The translations under genes were made by a program, and so were the position numbers. The notes under the pieces were generated by a model, which was not told the origin of the DNA, did no database searches, and saw only the letters and a list, made by a program, of their open reading frames with translations. A DNA stretch of 64,000 nt from positions 219,797 to 283,796 of the forward strand of contig CP070638.1 of the NCBI GenBank assembly GCA_020354025.1, given 5' to 3'. Positions 37,980-46,767 of this stretch are shown here, piece by piece. This stretch comes from Fidelibacterota bacterium. GTDB taxonomy: Bacteria; Fidelibacterota; Marinisomatia; SCGC-AAA003-L08; TS1B11. How positions within the stretch are numbered: the first letter of the stretch is position 1; the number at the start of each line of letters is the position of its first letter.

Positions 37980-38772
37980 GCTGCTCATTATCAACGCGGA
38001 TGATTTCGGTTTATGTGAAGAGATCTCAACGGGGATTATCAGGGCGCATACACAGGGTGTCGTAACCTCCACTTCCGTCGTAGCAAACGGCCGCTATTTC
38101 GAGCAGGGCGTATCCCTGTTAAGGGAATCCGGACTTGATGCTGGAATACACCTGACCTTCGTCGATGGAGAGAAGCCCGTCTCGGGACCTGTTGACGGAT
38201 TGGTGGATGAGAACGGTTTATTTCTGCAGGGATATAAGCAGGTGATCGCGAAAATCCTCACCGGCAGATTTGACAGACAGGCTTTTAAGAGAGAGCTATA
38301 TGATCAGATGTACCGGCTGATGGATGCAGGCATAACCGTAACTCACATAGACAGCCATCAGCATCTCCACCTCTTACCGAACGTAAGGAATATCGTCACC
38401 CAACTGGCGGAACAATTCAAGGTCAACTGGATACGGCTGCCACGTTCTGATGTTCTGAACATTTGGCGGCTGGGTATGAATGTATTGAGCAGCCGGCTTA
38501 AGTCCCGAATGAGGAGAGAGAACCTGAATTTCACCGACCGGAATTTGGGTTTTAGGTATGGAGGAAGGCTGAACGAGGCGCGCTTGCTGTCCTTGTTAAA
38601 GGGCTTAAGAAGTGGAATAACGGAATTGATGGTCCACCCTGGTTACGACGCTACCGGTAAATACGGGTGGGAGTATTGCTGGGAGGATGAGTTGACGGCG
38701 GTTACCTCAGAAAAAGTAAAGGCGTTTATCCAGGATAACCGTATTGAGCTGACAGACTACGCAAAGATATGA
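37972..38772 (+). CDS. YdjC/ChbG-family deacetylase, NaxD-like
   Basis: A 266-residue TIM-barrel-like metal-dependent deacetylase. Metal-site motifs are NADDFGL (Asp10/Asp11), GIHLT (His60) and HIDSHQHLHLLP (His125 to His133). Family members remove acetyl groups from N-acetylated sugars; Francisella NaxD does this on undecaprenyl-phosphate-GalNAc. ATG 37972 overlaps the GT2 stop (ATGAGTAA), and the end overlaps the GT39-like gene by 4 bp, so the three are translationally coupled. A lipid-linked amino-sugar step is inferred from that context. The open frame extends upstream to 37846, but that part reads across the GT2 gene. Confidence 0.9.
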   Translation: MSKLLIINADDFGLCEEISTGIIRAHTQGVVTSTSVVANGRYFEQGVSLLRESGLDAGIHLTFVDGEKPVSGPVDGLVDENGLFLQGYKQVIAKILTGRFDRQAFKRELYDQMYRLMDAGITVTHIDSHQHLHLLPNVRNIVTQLAEQFKVNWIRLPRSDVLNIWRLGMNVLSSRLKSRMRRENLNFTDRNLGFRYGGRLNEARLLSLLKGLRSGITELMVHPGYDATGKYGWEYCWEDELTAVTSEKVKAFIQDNRIELTDYAKI

Positions 38773-40280
38773 ATAAGAAATACGCCTATCTTGCCTGGAT
38801 TACTATCATCGGATTCCTGATCTTCAGGATTATATACATTGCTGTAACAGAATACAACCTGACGGAGGATGAGGCCTATTTCTGGGACTGGTCTAGGCAT
38901 CCGGCGATGAGCTATTATGATATGGGTCCTATGATCGCGTGGATTATCAGGTTCTTTACCCTCCTGCTGCCGTTGTCGGAATTCTCGGTTAGAATAGGGA
39001 CTCCCCTTCTGATCGCAATGACCGGTGCAGTTATTTATCTTCTCGCAGCGGATATTACCAGGTCATCCTTACTTGGATTTATCACGGTGTTATTATTTCA
39101 TATAACCCCAATAAATACTGCTGGCGGGATAATAATCACCTACTATTCACCCCAGGTGTTTTTCATGGCTATCACCGCGCTTTTCTTATGGCAACTTGTT
39201 AAAAGCAACGACTCGCGCTGGTGGTATCTCATAGGTTTGAGTCTCGGTTTGGGACTTCTATCACACCACATGTTTATCCTTTTTTCAGCGGAAGTAGCGT
39301 TATTTGTGCTTCTTTCGGGGAATAGAAGAAAATGGCTGACGTCCAGAGAGCTGTATTTTGGGGTAATCATCGGAATTCTGGTCGCCAGCCCGGTCATAAT
39401 CTGGAATATGACTCATGGCTACGTCATGATCAGGCATGCGGTTGGATTAATGTCAACCTGGTCTGACATCATTAAAACATTTGGAGAATACCTTGGTGGT
39501 CAGGCGGGAGTTCAAACGCCGCTGTTTTTTCTTGCTGTAGTCTATGCTATCAGCATAAGCGGGTATCGTGGGATTCGGCTCCGCGATGAGAAACATCTGC
39601 TGCTGTTCTCGCTCTCAGCGCCCATCATAATTTTTATAGCGCTACTATCCGCCGGTGGACGGACCGAAGCAAACTGGCCCGTATCCGGGTATATCACCGG
39701 CGGGATCTCAGCCGTATGGGTCCTTTCTGAGAAGTATGAACTCGGCTCGCGCATAAAAAGAATATCCATTACCGCAGCTGGCATTTTTACACTTCTCTTT
39801 GGCATCGCTGCATTGGGCATAGCATACTTTCCATCGACAGTGCACAAAATAACCGGGATCTCGCTGCCACCACGGCTGGACCCGGCGAACAGGCTCTACG
39901 GCTGGAGAGAACTTGGCGAGGAAGTGTCTGCGGTGAGAAAAGTCATGCCGGGGGAGGCTTTTATCGCGACCAATGGATATGGACTGAACGCCGAGCTGGC
40001 CTTTTACGTTGAGGGTAATCCCGAGGTTTATGAGATACCCGTTAAAAGACGGTTCAGCCAGTATGATTTCTGGAACGATGCGATCAATGTAGTTGGTAAG
40101 GACGCCGTATTTACATCCCGCCGTCCTATGACTGAGGGCATAAAAGCCTTGTTTGATAGGATTGAGCTGGCAAAGCACCTGGTAATTCGGACAGAAACCG
40201 GCAATGAGGTCCGAAAACAGTTCTATATTTACAGGTGTTATAACTATAAGGGCACATCCGGGCAGGTATCTTCTTATTAG
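38769..40280 (+). CDS. ArnT/GT39-like polyprenyl-phosphate sugar transferase
   Basis: A 503-residue multi-membrane glycosyltransferase of the PMT_2/ArnT type. The first periplasmic loop carries the catalytic acidic motif EDEAYFWDW (about 34-42) and the YYDMGPMIAW stretch (about 51-60), where most relatives have YYDHPP. About 11 membrane helices follow, then a C-terminal periplasmic domain. It would transfer a sugar from undecaprenyl phosphate to a lipid or protein acceptor on the periplasmic side; the FlmK match in order suggests lipid A. ATGA overlap with the deacetylase. Acceptor not proven. Confidence 0.88.
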   Translation: MNKKYAYLAWITIIGFLIFRIIYIAVTEYNLTEDEAYFWDWSRHPAMSYYDMGPMIAWIIRFFTLLLPLSEFSVRIGTPLLIAMTGAVIYLLAADITRSSLLGFITVLLFHITPINTAGGIIITYYSPQVFFMAITALFLWQLVKSNDSRWWYLIGLSLGLGLLSHHMFILFSAEVALFVLLSGNRRKWLTSRELYFGVIIGILVASPVIIWNMTHGYVMIRHAVGLMSTWSDIIKTFGEYLGGQAGVQTPLFFLAVVYAISISGYRGIRLRDEKHLLLFSLSAPIIIFIALLSAGGRTEANWPVSGYITGGISAVWVLSEKYELGSRIKRISITAAGIFTLLFGIAALGIAYFPSTVHKITGISLPPRLDPANRLYGWRELGEEVSAVRKVMPGEAFIATNGYGLNAELAFYVEGNPEVYEIPVKRRFSQYDFWNDAINVVGKDAVFTSRRPMTEGIKALFDRIELAKHLVIRTETGNEVRKQFYIYRCYNYKGTSGQVSSY

Positions 40281-40340
40281 CCCTCCGCTTACCTCGATTA
40301 TTTTTTCCCCGGACCGGTGTAATCAGTGTGGTGGACCTAA

Positions 40341-41000
40341 ATGAAACGGATTTCTGATGTAGTTTATATCCTGCGGTCGTACGCGAAAATATCGTTATTG
40401 ACTAGGCTCTTCATCGTCATCAGGTACCTCGTTTGTCCCTGGGATATCATTCTATCTTACCTTCGGGAATCAGGCAAGGTTCTGGACTTCGGCACCGGGC
40501 ACGGACTTTTACTCAATCTGGCCTTGCAGAGATTTCCCAAACTGCACTGTACCGGAATTGATCACGATCAGAGGAAGGTGGAGGCTGCTTCTAAGTCCAC
40601 TACCCGAGAAAATCTTACCTTTATCTCCACCGACGAAATTGGCCGCCTGGTGCCCGCAAGTTTTGACTTCGTTATTATTGTTGACGTTCTTTACAGCGTG
40701 CCGACCGACAGATGGCATGAAATACTCTCCCTGGTGAGCACGTATCTGAAGCCGGAAGGAATTATTGTAGTAAAAGAAACGGTCGACACCCCCAGGTGGA
40801 AATATTACATCTGCTGGCTGCAAGAGATAATCGCTATCCGGGTCCTCAAGTATACTAAAGGGGATTCCCCGCAGATCATGCCTGTGGATTATTACCTGAA
40901 GCAGCTGGCCGCAAACCGTTTTGTTGTTGAAGAGCATAGTAGGATTGACTCTGGCTACCTGTGGCCGCATTACATTTTCATGGGTAAGAAAGTTGATTAG
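40341..41000 (+). CDS. Class I SAM-dependent methyltransferase
   Basis: A 219-residue methyltransferase. SAM motif I is VLDFGTGHGLLL (about 47-58), motif II has CTGIDHDQRK, and the ADM-like motif IV is DFVIIVDVLYSV (about 107-118). A hydrophobic segment near 150-165 (YICWLQEIIAIRV) may bind a membrane or lipid substrate. It lies 60 bp after the ArnT-like gene on the same strand. A role in modifying the same lipid or glycan is plausible but unproven. Confidence 0.88.
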   Translation: MKRISDVVYILRSYAKISLLTRLFIVIRYLVCPWDIILSYLRESGKVLDFGTGHGLLLNLALQRFPKLHCTGIDHDQRKVEAASKSTTRENLTFISTDEIGRLVPASFDFVIIVDVLYSVPTDRWHEILSLVSTYLKPEGIIVVKETVDTPRWKYYICWLQEIIAIRVLKYTKGDSPQIMPVDYYLKQLAANRFVVEEHSRIDSGYLWPHYIFMGKKVD

Positions 41001-41098
41001 CATTGCACGAGTATGCTGGGTGCCGTCGGGTTCGCCGCAATTATTTCATGCTGTTTCCGGCCCGGTTCTGAGTTCAAACTCTGACGGAAATTGACGAC

Positions 41099-42721
41099 AT
41101 GAATGGAAAAATCGGCGGCGGGGTTGTCCTTATATCCATGCTGTGGAGCATTTTCGGAGGGTGCCTTCTATCGGCTCAGGACGAGCAGGTATACTCCTAC
41201 CTGATCGGGAAGGTGACCATTGATCGTCAACCAGTCTTCCTGACGGATACTTCTTCCGCCATCAACCTCCTCTATACGACGGCTAATCGGCTGCACATCC
41301 TTACAAGAGCGCGCATCATACGTAATGAGCTCCTTTTCAGTGAGGGGGACATCTACGTTCACGAATTGGTTGAAGAGACTGAGCGGAACCTGAGGAGGCT
41401 GGATATCATCGGTGACGTGTTCATCCGGAGGGATACCGTCGGTGCACATACTATCGACCTTGCCGTTCATACGCGGGATAGATGGTCATTGGAGCTTGGT
41501 GGTTCCTACAAACAGGAAGGCGGCATCCGTACCTCCAGGATTACGCTGCAGGAGCATAACTTCTTTGGCGGAGCTCAAAGGTTCAAAGTGAGCTTCAACC
41601 GGCGCAGTGACCGGATGACGCCGGATGGCCTGGATATTTCGTTCCATGATCCGCGCCTGTTTGGCAGCTGGTGGAAGAGCCTGATTAAGTACCAGCGTGC
41701 TGAAGAACTTGAGCTCCGCTCCATCAGTCTGAATCGTACGTACCATACCGAAGCCACCACCTGGGCCGCCGGTGTATATACCGACCAGCGTTCAATGGAG
41801 CACTACTTTTATGACAATGGTATAAGAGACAGCACCTTTTCTCTCTCTCGGTCCAACCAGAGCGCCTGGTTCTCCATCTCCTCGGGGACGGTGAGGAAAC
41901 TTCGCTCCAGCGCCGCCCTGGTCAGGGTTCGTACACCATCGAGCGAACTACCCTCGAGACCCTATGACAACCTCGATCTGGTCATCCTGTCCCTCAGCCC
42001 CAGGCGCAGGATCTATTACAAGGAAAGGTACCTCAACAATTTCGGACGAGTTGAGGATATCCCCGTTGGCTATTTCTTCGATATACTTGTTGGGAGGAAT
42101 TTCTATCATCATAGCCCAAATACTCCCGATTATTATTTTCGACTTAATTCGGAATATGCGTTAAAAATCAGGAGGAAGTACTACCTGGGTTATCGGGCGG
42201 CCTTATCATCGTTCCTGGTGGAAGGTGAGCATAAGGACCTCATCCTTGGTCTGGAAGTTTTACATTACCATAGATTGTCCACCTGGCATACCCTGGCCGC
42301 TCGCCTTAAGGGCATCTATGGCCATAACTGGTCACCCTTTCACCAGCTAGTCCTGGGTGCACCCGGCGGCCTGCGGGGATACCCAGCCTATGCCCTGAAC
42401 GGTCAGCGATTGCTGCTGCTGAACGTGGAGGACCGGATATTCACGCCCCTGGAATTATGGATCTACCGCCTGGGCGGAGTCCTGTTTTTTGATATGGGAG
42501 CAGTGTGGGGGGAGACGGAAACATTCAGCGTTGATAAACTGCATCCCGCTTTTGGAATTGGCCTCCGCATCGAAAATAGCGTCCAGCAGGGTTCTGGAAT
42601 TATGCGCATCGATTTTGCGTTCCGGCCCGATGGCGGTCTGAGTGAAGTCAGCATAACTGCCGGTCAGCTTTTCAAAGCCTTCACCAATATGACGTTCATT
42701 CCGCCCAATATTATTAAATAG
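41099..42721 (+). CDS. Omp85/BamA-like outer-membrane protein
   Basis: A 540-residue exported protein with a signal peptide (hydrophobic 8-25, ending SAQ). An N-terminal POTRA-type region (about 45-135: TRARIIRNELLFSEGDIY, ERNLRRLDIIGDVFIRRD) is followed by a C-terminal beta barrel of about 400 residues. The LRGY motif of lid loop 6 is in GGLRGYPAY (about 423-431). Only one clear POTRA domain is seen, fewer than BamA (5) or TamA (3), so it may be a dedicated assembly or transport pore. It ends before a hairpin, converging with the DUF5916 gene. Confidence 0.87.
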   Translation: MNGKIGGGVVLISMLWSIFGGCLLSAQDEQVYSYLIGKVTIDRQPVFLTDTSSAINLLYTTANRLHILTRARIIRNELLFSEGDIYVHELVEETERNLRRLDIIGDVFIRRDTVGAHTIDLAVHTRDRWSLELGGSYKQEGGIRTSRITLQEHNFFGGAQRFKVSFNRRSDRMTPDGLDISFHDPRLFGSWWKSLIKYQRAEELELRSISLNRTYHTEATTWAAGVYTDQRSMEHYFYDNGIRDSTFSLSRSNQSAWFSISSGTVRKLRSSAALVRVRTPSSELPSRPYDNLDLVILSLSPRRRIYYKERYLNNFGRVEDIPVGYFFDILVGRNFYHHSPNTPDYYFRLNSEYALKIRRKYYLGYRAALSSFLVEGEHKDLILGLEVLHYHRLSTWHTLAARLKGIYGHNWSPFHQLVLGAPGGLRGYPAYALNGQRLLLLNVEDRIFTPLELWIYRLGGVLFFDMGAVWGETETFSVDKLHPAFGIGLRIENSVQQGSGIMRIDFAFRPDGGLSEVSITAGQLFKAFTNMTFIPPNIIK

Positions 42722-42732
42722 CATGTCATCAT

Positions 42733-42759
42733 ATACCGGCCATTCTTCACGGCCGGTAT
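42733..42759. terminator. Perfect inverted repeat between convergent genes
   Basis: ATACCGGCC (42733-42741) and GGCCGGTAT (42751-42759) form a perfect 9-bp stem with a 9-nt loop, between the Omp85-like gene (plus) and the DUF5916 gene (minus). There is no long T-run on either side, so a bidirectional terminator is likely but not certain. Confidence 0.5.
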
Positions 42760-42784
42760 CTGGGAAAACCGCTATCGCCGGTGG

Positions 42785-45103
42785 TCACCAGGCTGTCCAG
42801 GCCAGGCGGGGCAGAAATGTCGTTGAGTACTTAAGGAGAATAGTGCGTGAACTGGATAGCGGCGGGACAGGATTTGATCCATAACGGTCGGTATTAAGGC
42901 CTTCGTTATAGACCAGGTAGAGGTCGGTGCCTTCGCGGGGATTGTATCGTAATCTGGTATTGATACCTATGGCATCAGCGGCGCTGTTGTACTGGATAAA
43001 CGCGTTGAGAGAGAGGCTTGTGTTCAACCTGGCTTGTACGCGTAGGCCGATAATGTGAGTATCAAATCCTTGATCACGGTCCGGGAACCGGGCCCTGGTG
43101 AACTGGTAGTTGCCGCTGAGGCCGAGAAAACGGGATATGGTCCAAGACGGATTTGCTCCCGCCTCTAGGTACCATCCGTCATAGAACGAACCGCTGGTGA
43201 AATTCAGACCGGTGCGGAGCAGCTTGGACCACGACATTTGGTAGAATGCATCCAATTCGTAATAGGAATAGGTGCCGGGCGGTACAAAGTTGCCCTCCGG
43301 AAGATCGAGCGTTTCCGGCAGGTCCTCGAAGCGCATTCTCGCTGCTATTCTGGCTATCCCGCCGGATTTCCATTCCACAAACCAGGACGGTCCAAGCAGG
43401 GCCGATTCAAGTGCGCTATCCTCATTTCTGAAGAGAAGTGAGAAATCGAACCGGGCGTTGTGACGATAGACGGGGGAGGTTTCAGGCGGCATCCAGGCAT
43501 AGGAGATGTTCCGGCCTATCCAGTAGTAGTCGTCGCGGGGTTTAAAACCGACACCGGGGTTGTATGCCGCGCCCTGGTAGGTATAAGATATCTCATAGGC
43601 CAGCCCGCTCCTCGTTCGTCGCTCCCAGCTGGGGTAGAATCGCGCCGCACTCCAGGGATGTTCCCGTTCTTCCTCATCGTTCCCGAAGGTCTGGACCCAG
43701 CCTAGGGTAATATATTCATCACCGAAAAGCCGCAGTATGCCGTCCAGTCCGTAGGCATAGTTGGCGCTGCCGTCCTGCCCGATCCTGCTGGTAATCATGC
43801 CGCCGGTAAAGGAGTTCTCGTTTAATACCTGGCGGCGTAGGCGAAGGACACCAAAGTTTTCCGATGGGATGGTAACCAGCGTGTCTTCCTCCGTGACGAA
43901 CTCGGCCTGAGCCGTCTGCATGTCGAGAAGACCCATGTCCCATTGGCCTACCCGGCCTACCAGGCGGGCGCCGCCGTGGATAGGTACGGGACCGTGCTCG
44001 GAAAGGCCGATGCGCCTGCTGTAGAACAGGTTGTTCATTGGGCCGATATTCAGATCAAAAATGCTGGCCCGCTCCTGGAAAAAGAGGCGCTTCTCAGGAA
44101 AAAAGAGGCTATACCGGGTGAGGTTGATCCGCTCGTCATCGGCCTCCACCTGGGCAAAGTCGGTATTGACGGTCAGGTCCAGGGTTAGGTTGCTGGTAAT
44201 ACCGTATTTCAGGTCCAGTCCCACGTCGTTACTGGGCTGGTCAATTAGATCGTATGAAGATCCGGCACTGTTCAACTGGTAGGACTGGTTTTTCCCTGTC
44301 AATGCATAAGGTGTGATATATAGCGGATTCCGGCTGTAAACACCCTCCAGGACAATATCCTGGGCGATGGAGGGCTTCATTGTGCCGAACGCCCATTTAG
44401 GCTGGATTGCTGGATAGGATACGGTCTCGTTTTTCCGGGCAATATATCGGGATGTGATCAGGCCCATTACCACCTTTCCGCCGTTATCCTGAAACCGGAG
44501 GCTGGAGAAAGGGATGCGCAGCTCGGTAAACCAGCCCTCCTCGTTTTGCTCCACCGCTACGTCCCAGTAAGTGTTCCAGCTCATATTTCCCGGGTGCATG
44601 CCCCAGGATGACGGGGCGACGCCGGGTCTGAAGATTAACTGAGCGTCGCGGGAAAGAGTGAAGTCGATGCGGTTGCCGGTGGGAGTGGTAACAAAACCGA
44701 GAGCGGTTTCATTGTCGTTGAATGTATCCAGGATAAGGGTGAAGCTGTCATCGCTGGGGCTGCCGCCATCCCGCTCGAGGGCGTTTCCCCGTATGCCGTC
44801 GGGATCTGAGTCATAAAAGCGTCCCGATGCGTAGAGATAATCGTCGTCGTATGCGATGCGGATCTCGGTTCTTTCGGTAGGGCTGCCGCCGAAAACGGGC
44901 TGGTGCACGGTGAGCGGCAGGGGCTCCACCGCCTGCCAGGCCGGTTCGTCGCTGAGACCGTCCAGCTGGATGGGACCCTGCAGGCGGGGCAGGATCGCCT
45001 CCTCCGGTGATTGGGCGCGGGAGATGCCTCCCACCAGTAGTATAATCCCGAGGCTGGCTCGGGACGAAACAAGGTGCATCACTCCGGTGATACTAGTTGT
45101 CAC
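42785..45103 (-). CDS. DUF5916 protein with CBM9-like domain
   Basis: A 772-residue exported protein. After a signal peptide, residues about 40-230 look like a family 9 carbohydrate-binding domain (LDGLSDEPAWQ, IRIAYDDDYLYASGRFYD, then ELRIPFSSLRF). Residues about 260-770 match DUF5916, a predicted outer-membrane barrel, with the signature RYSLFFPEKRLFFQER (about 329-344). Such proteins are common in FCB bacteria and may bind or transport glycans; function unknown. GTG 45103 and ATG 45079 are both possible starts. It converges with the Omp85-like gene. Confidence 0.9.
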   Translation of the reverse strand: MTTSITGVMHLVSSRASLGIILLVGGISRAQSPEEAILPRLQGPIQLDGLSDEPAWQAVEPLPLTVHQPVFGGSPTERTEIRIAYDDDYLYASGRFYDSDPDGIRGNALERDGGSPSDDSFTLILDTFNDNETALGFVTTPTGNRIDFTLSRDAQLIFRPGVAPSSWGMHPGNMSWNTYWDVAVEQNEEGWFTELRIPFSSLRFQDNGGKVVMGLITSRYIARKNETVSYPAIQPKWAFGTMKPSIAQDIVLEGVYSRNPLYITPYALTGKNQSYQLNSAGSSYDLIDQPSNDVGLDLKYGITSNLTLDLTVNTDFAQVEADDERINLTRYSLFFPEKRLFFQERASIFDLNIGPMNNLFYSRRIGLSEHGPVPIHGGARLVGRVGQWDMGLLDMQTAQAEFVTEEDTLVTIPSENFGVLRLRRQVLNENSFTGGMITSRIGQDGSANYAYGLDGILRLFGDEYITLGWVQTFGNDEEEREHPWSAARFYPSWERRTRSGLAYEISYTYQGAAYNPGVGFKPRDDYYWIGRNISYAWMPPETSPVYRHNARFDFSLLFRNEDSALESALLGPSWFVEWKSGGIARIAARMRFEDLPETLDLPEGNFVPPGTYSYYELDAFYQMSWSKLLRTGLNFTSGSFYDGWYLEAGANPSWTISRFLGLSGNYQFTRARFPDRDQGFDTHIIGLRVQARLNTSLSLNAFIQYNSAADAIGINTRLRYNPREGTDLYLVYNEGLNTDRYGSNPVPPLSSSRTILLKYSTTFLPRLAWTAW

Positions 45104-45424
45104 CCTTTTTTCATTCCTCTTCGTAGGATCGTTAGTCGATTATCGGACTGACTTGCATTCTAAATGGCCAGGGAGAACATACCTGCGGAGTAGCCCGCAG
45201 CCGCGATCTCCTGCAGAGCGGGAACTTGCCATATCCGCTAATCACAAGCAAGGGAAATGTCCGGGTGGGGATATGCTGATGCGCTTGGATTGTGCTTAAG
45301 GAACGCATAGGGATGTATAGTCTGTCCTGTTATTGAGCAAAGGCCCCGGACCCTGACGGGTGCCGAGGCCGGATATCGGGATAGTCGCTGTGTTCAGCCG
45401 AGATCTCTGAGAACGGGATACAGG
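45104..45424. other. Intergenic region with one long hairpin
   Basis: No gene seen. Near 45342-45373 an imperfect hairpin pairs GGCCCCGGACCC with GGGTGCCGAGGCC; on the minus strand it is followed by TTTGCTC, so it may end the transcript of the small acidic gene at 45425. The rest is spacer upstream of the DUF5916 gene. Confidence 0.4.
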
Positions 45425-45796
45425 CTAATCATCCTCCTCCTCATCCTCCTCCTCATCATCCCACTTCTCGATTCGGATCTTCTTCATTTTCTTCGGATGG
45501 TGTAGGTTCAGCTTCAGCACATCTCCCTCCTTGGTCTTGAAAATGGGCATATCACCTTCTAGAAACTCATCCACGTCTTCAATCTTTTCACCACCCACCC
45601 ATACCACTGTGGTAGTGTCTCCATTCACTATTTTTTTCTCCACTCGGACATCCATGCCGCGGGGGTCCCCACAATAACCGTGTGATGCTGAAGCCCAGTG
45701 CCTGCAGGGTCGCGTAGCGAACATGATAACCACAGCAACAAGCAGTGCCAGGAGCAGGTATTTCCAGAGCAGGTCCAGTTTTTCTTTCAGGTCCAT
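45425..45796 (-). CDS. Small membrane-anchored acidic protein, unknown
   Basis: A 123-residue protein I do not recognise. One membrane segment (about 10-27, WKYLLLALLVAVVIMFA) is followed by a small domain with GDTTTVVWVGGEKIEDVDEF (about 57-76), and the final residues are nearly all Asp/Glu. An AAGGGA ribosome site lies about 6 nt before the ATG, which supports it as real. It lies last in the PEGA-to-LamG group, 116 bp after the LamG-like gene. The acidic tail could bind cations or a basic partner; this is speculation. Confidence 0.7.
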   Translation of the reverse strand: MDLKEKLDLLWKYLLLALLVAVVIMFATRPCRHWASASHGYCGDPRGMDVRVEKKIVNGDTTTVVWVGGEKIEDVDEFLEGDMPIFKTKEGDVLKLNLHHPKKMKKIRIEKWDDEEEDEEEDD

Positions 45797-45912
45797 GGTG
45801 TTCCCTTTAGTTATGCGGATTGTTGTTCGATTGAAAAGGTTTCGTTGCCGTTATGACTCGCGAAGGGGGGAAAAGTTCCGGTCGGTGGACAACCTTCCCG
45901 GCCTTCCTTGCC

Positions 45913-46767
45913 TCACGCCCCGTCTTCGGTGAAATCGATCCGCCCGTTACCCTCATTGAGGATGCCGGGATTCCCCTTGCCGCTGCCGTCGGGGACTGTA
46001 TCGCCGTCCCGCCATTCCCTGTCGTTGAAGCGCCAAAGACCCAGCAGCGAATCCAGGCCGGTAGATGAGTAGTTTTTAGTTAGCTTGTCAGGGTTCTTGT
46101 AACGGAAATCCATCTCAGCGGCCGGTAGGACTTTTGTCCACAGCCGCACCTCATCGATGGCGCCGTACCAGAAGTTACCCAGGGAGGAGGGATCGTTTGA
46201 CAGGTCCCAGTCGGCACCGATCAGGGCGTCACTGTCGGCGACATTCAAGTCGATGGCTGCCGATATGCTCCCTAATTGCTCCCCGTTGCCGTAAATGTTC
46301 AAAGTGGTGCTGTCATAGGTGATCACCACCTGGGTGAATACCTCAGGATCGTTCCAGTCGCAGCCGGTGATGGAGTAATTCCCTATATACTGATCGCCGA
46401 TGTACACGTATATCCTGGTGGAATCGGAAGTGGATCGCGAGACCGCTATCTCGTTTCCATCCTGCCCGTCGCCGATCATGAACAGGGAGGGGGCATCCAG
46501 GCCTTGGGGCAGGGTGTCACCGGAAGCCCGGATCTCCAGGGAAAAGATGTCGCCGTTCAGGGCGGCCAGGCTGGTTGTGTCCAGGGGCGCAACGGGATCC
46601 TGCCGGTTGGCGATCTGCACGTAGGCACCACCGGACAGGACCACCGAGTTGACCACCTTCACCTCCGTGCACGCCATGAAAGCCAGCAGGGAGGCCATCA
46701 GAAAGAGGTGCCTGCGGCCAACGGTCGTGTGAGGGATAAAAACGGAAAAATTCAGGGCTTGGTCCAT
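45913..46767 (-). CDS. LamG-like (concanavalin-fold) exported protein
   Basis: A 284-residue protein with a signal segment ending FMAC (Cys33), possibly a lipoprotein. The body is a LamG/laminin-G-3 type sandwich: GGAYVQIANRQD, the FSLEIRASG block, VVITYDSTTLNIYGNGE and the signature YGAIDEVRLWTKVLPAAEM (about 224-242), ending LLGLWRFND. Such domains bind glycans or proteins. ATG 46767 is chosen: it overlaps the last 16 bp of the FN3 gene, and GAGG lies upstream; the open frame further up to 47019 reads through FN3 coding sequence. Coupled to the FN3 gene. Confidence 0.85.
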   Translation of the reverse strand: MDQALNFSVFIPHTTVGRRHLFLMASLLAFMACTEVKVVNSVVLSGGAYVQIANRQDPVAPLDTTSLAALNGDIFSLEIRASGDTLPQGLDAPSLFMIGDGQDGNEIAVSRSTSDSTRIYVYIGDQYIGNYSITGCDWNDPEVFTQVVITYDSTTLNIYGNGEQLGSISAAIDLNVADSDALIGADWDLSNDPSSLGNFWYGAIDEVRLWTKVLPAAEMDFRYKNPDKLTKNYSSTGLDSLLGLWRFNDREWRDGDTVPDGSGKGNPGILNEGNGRIDFTEDGA

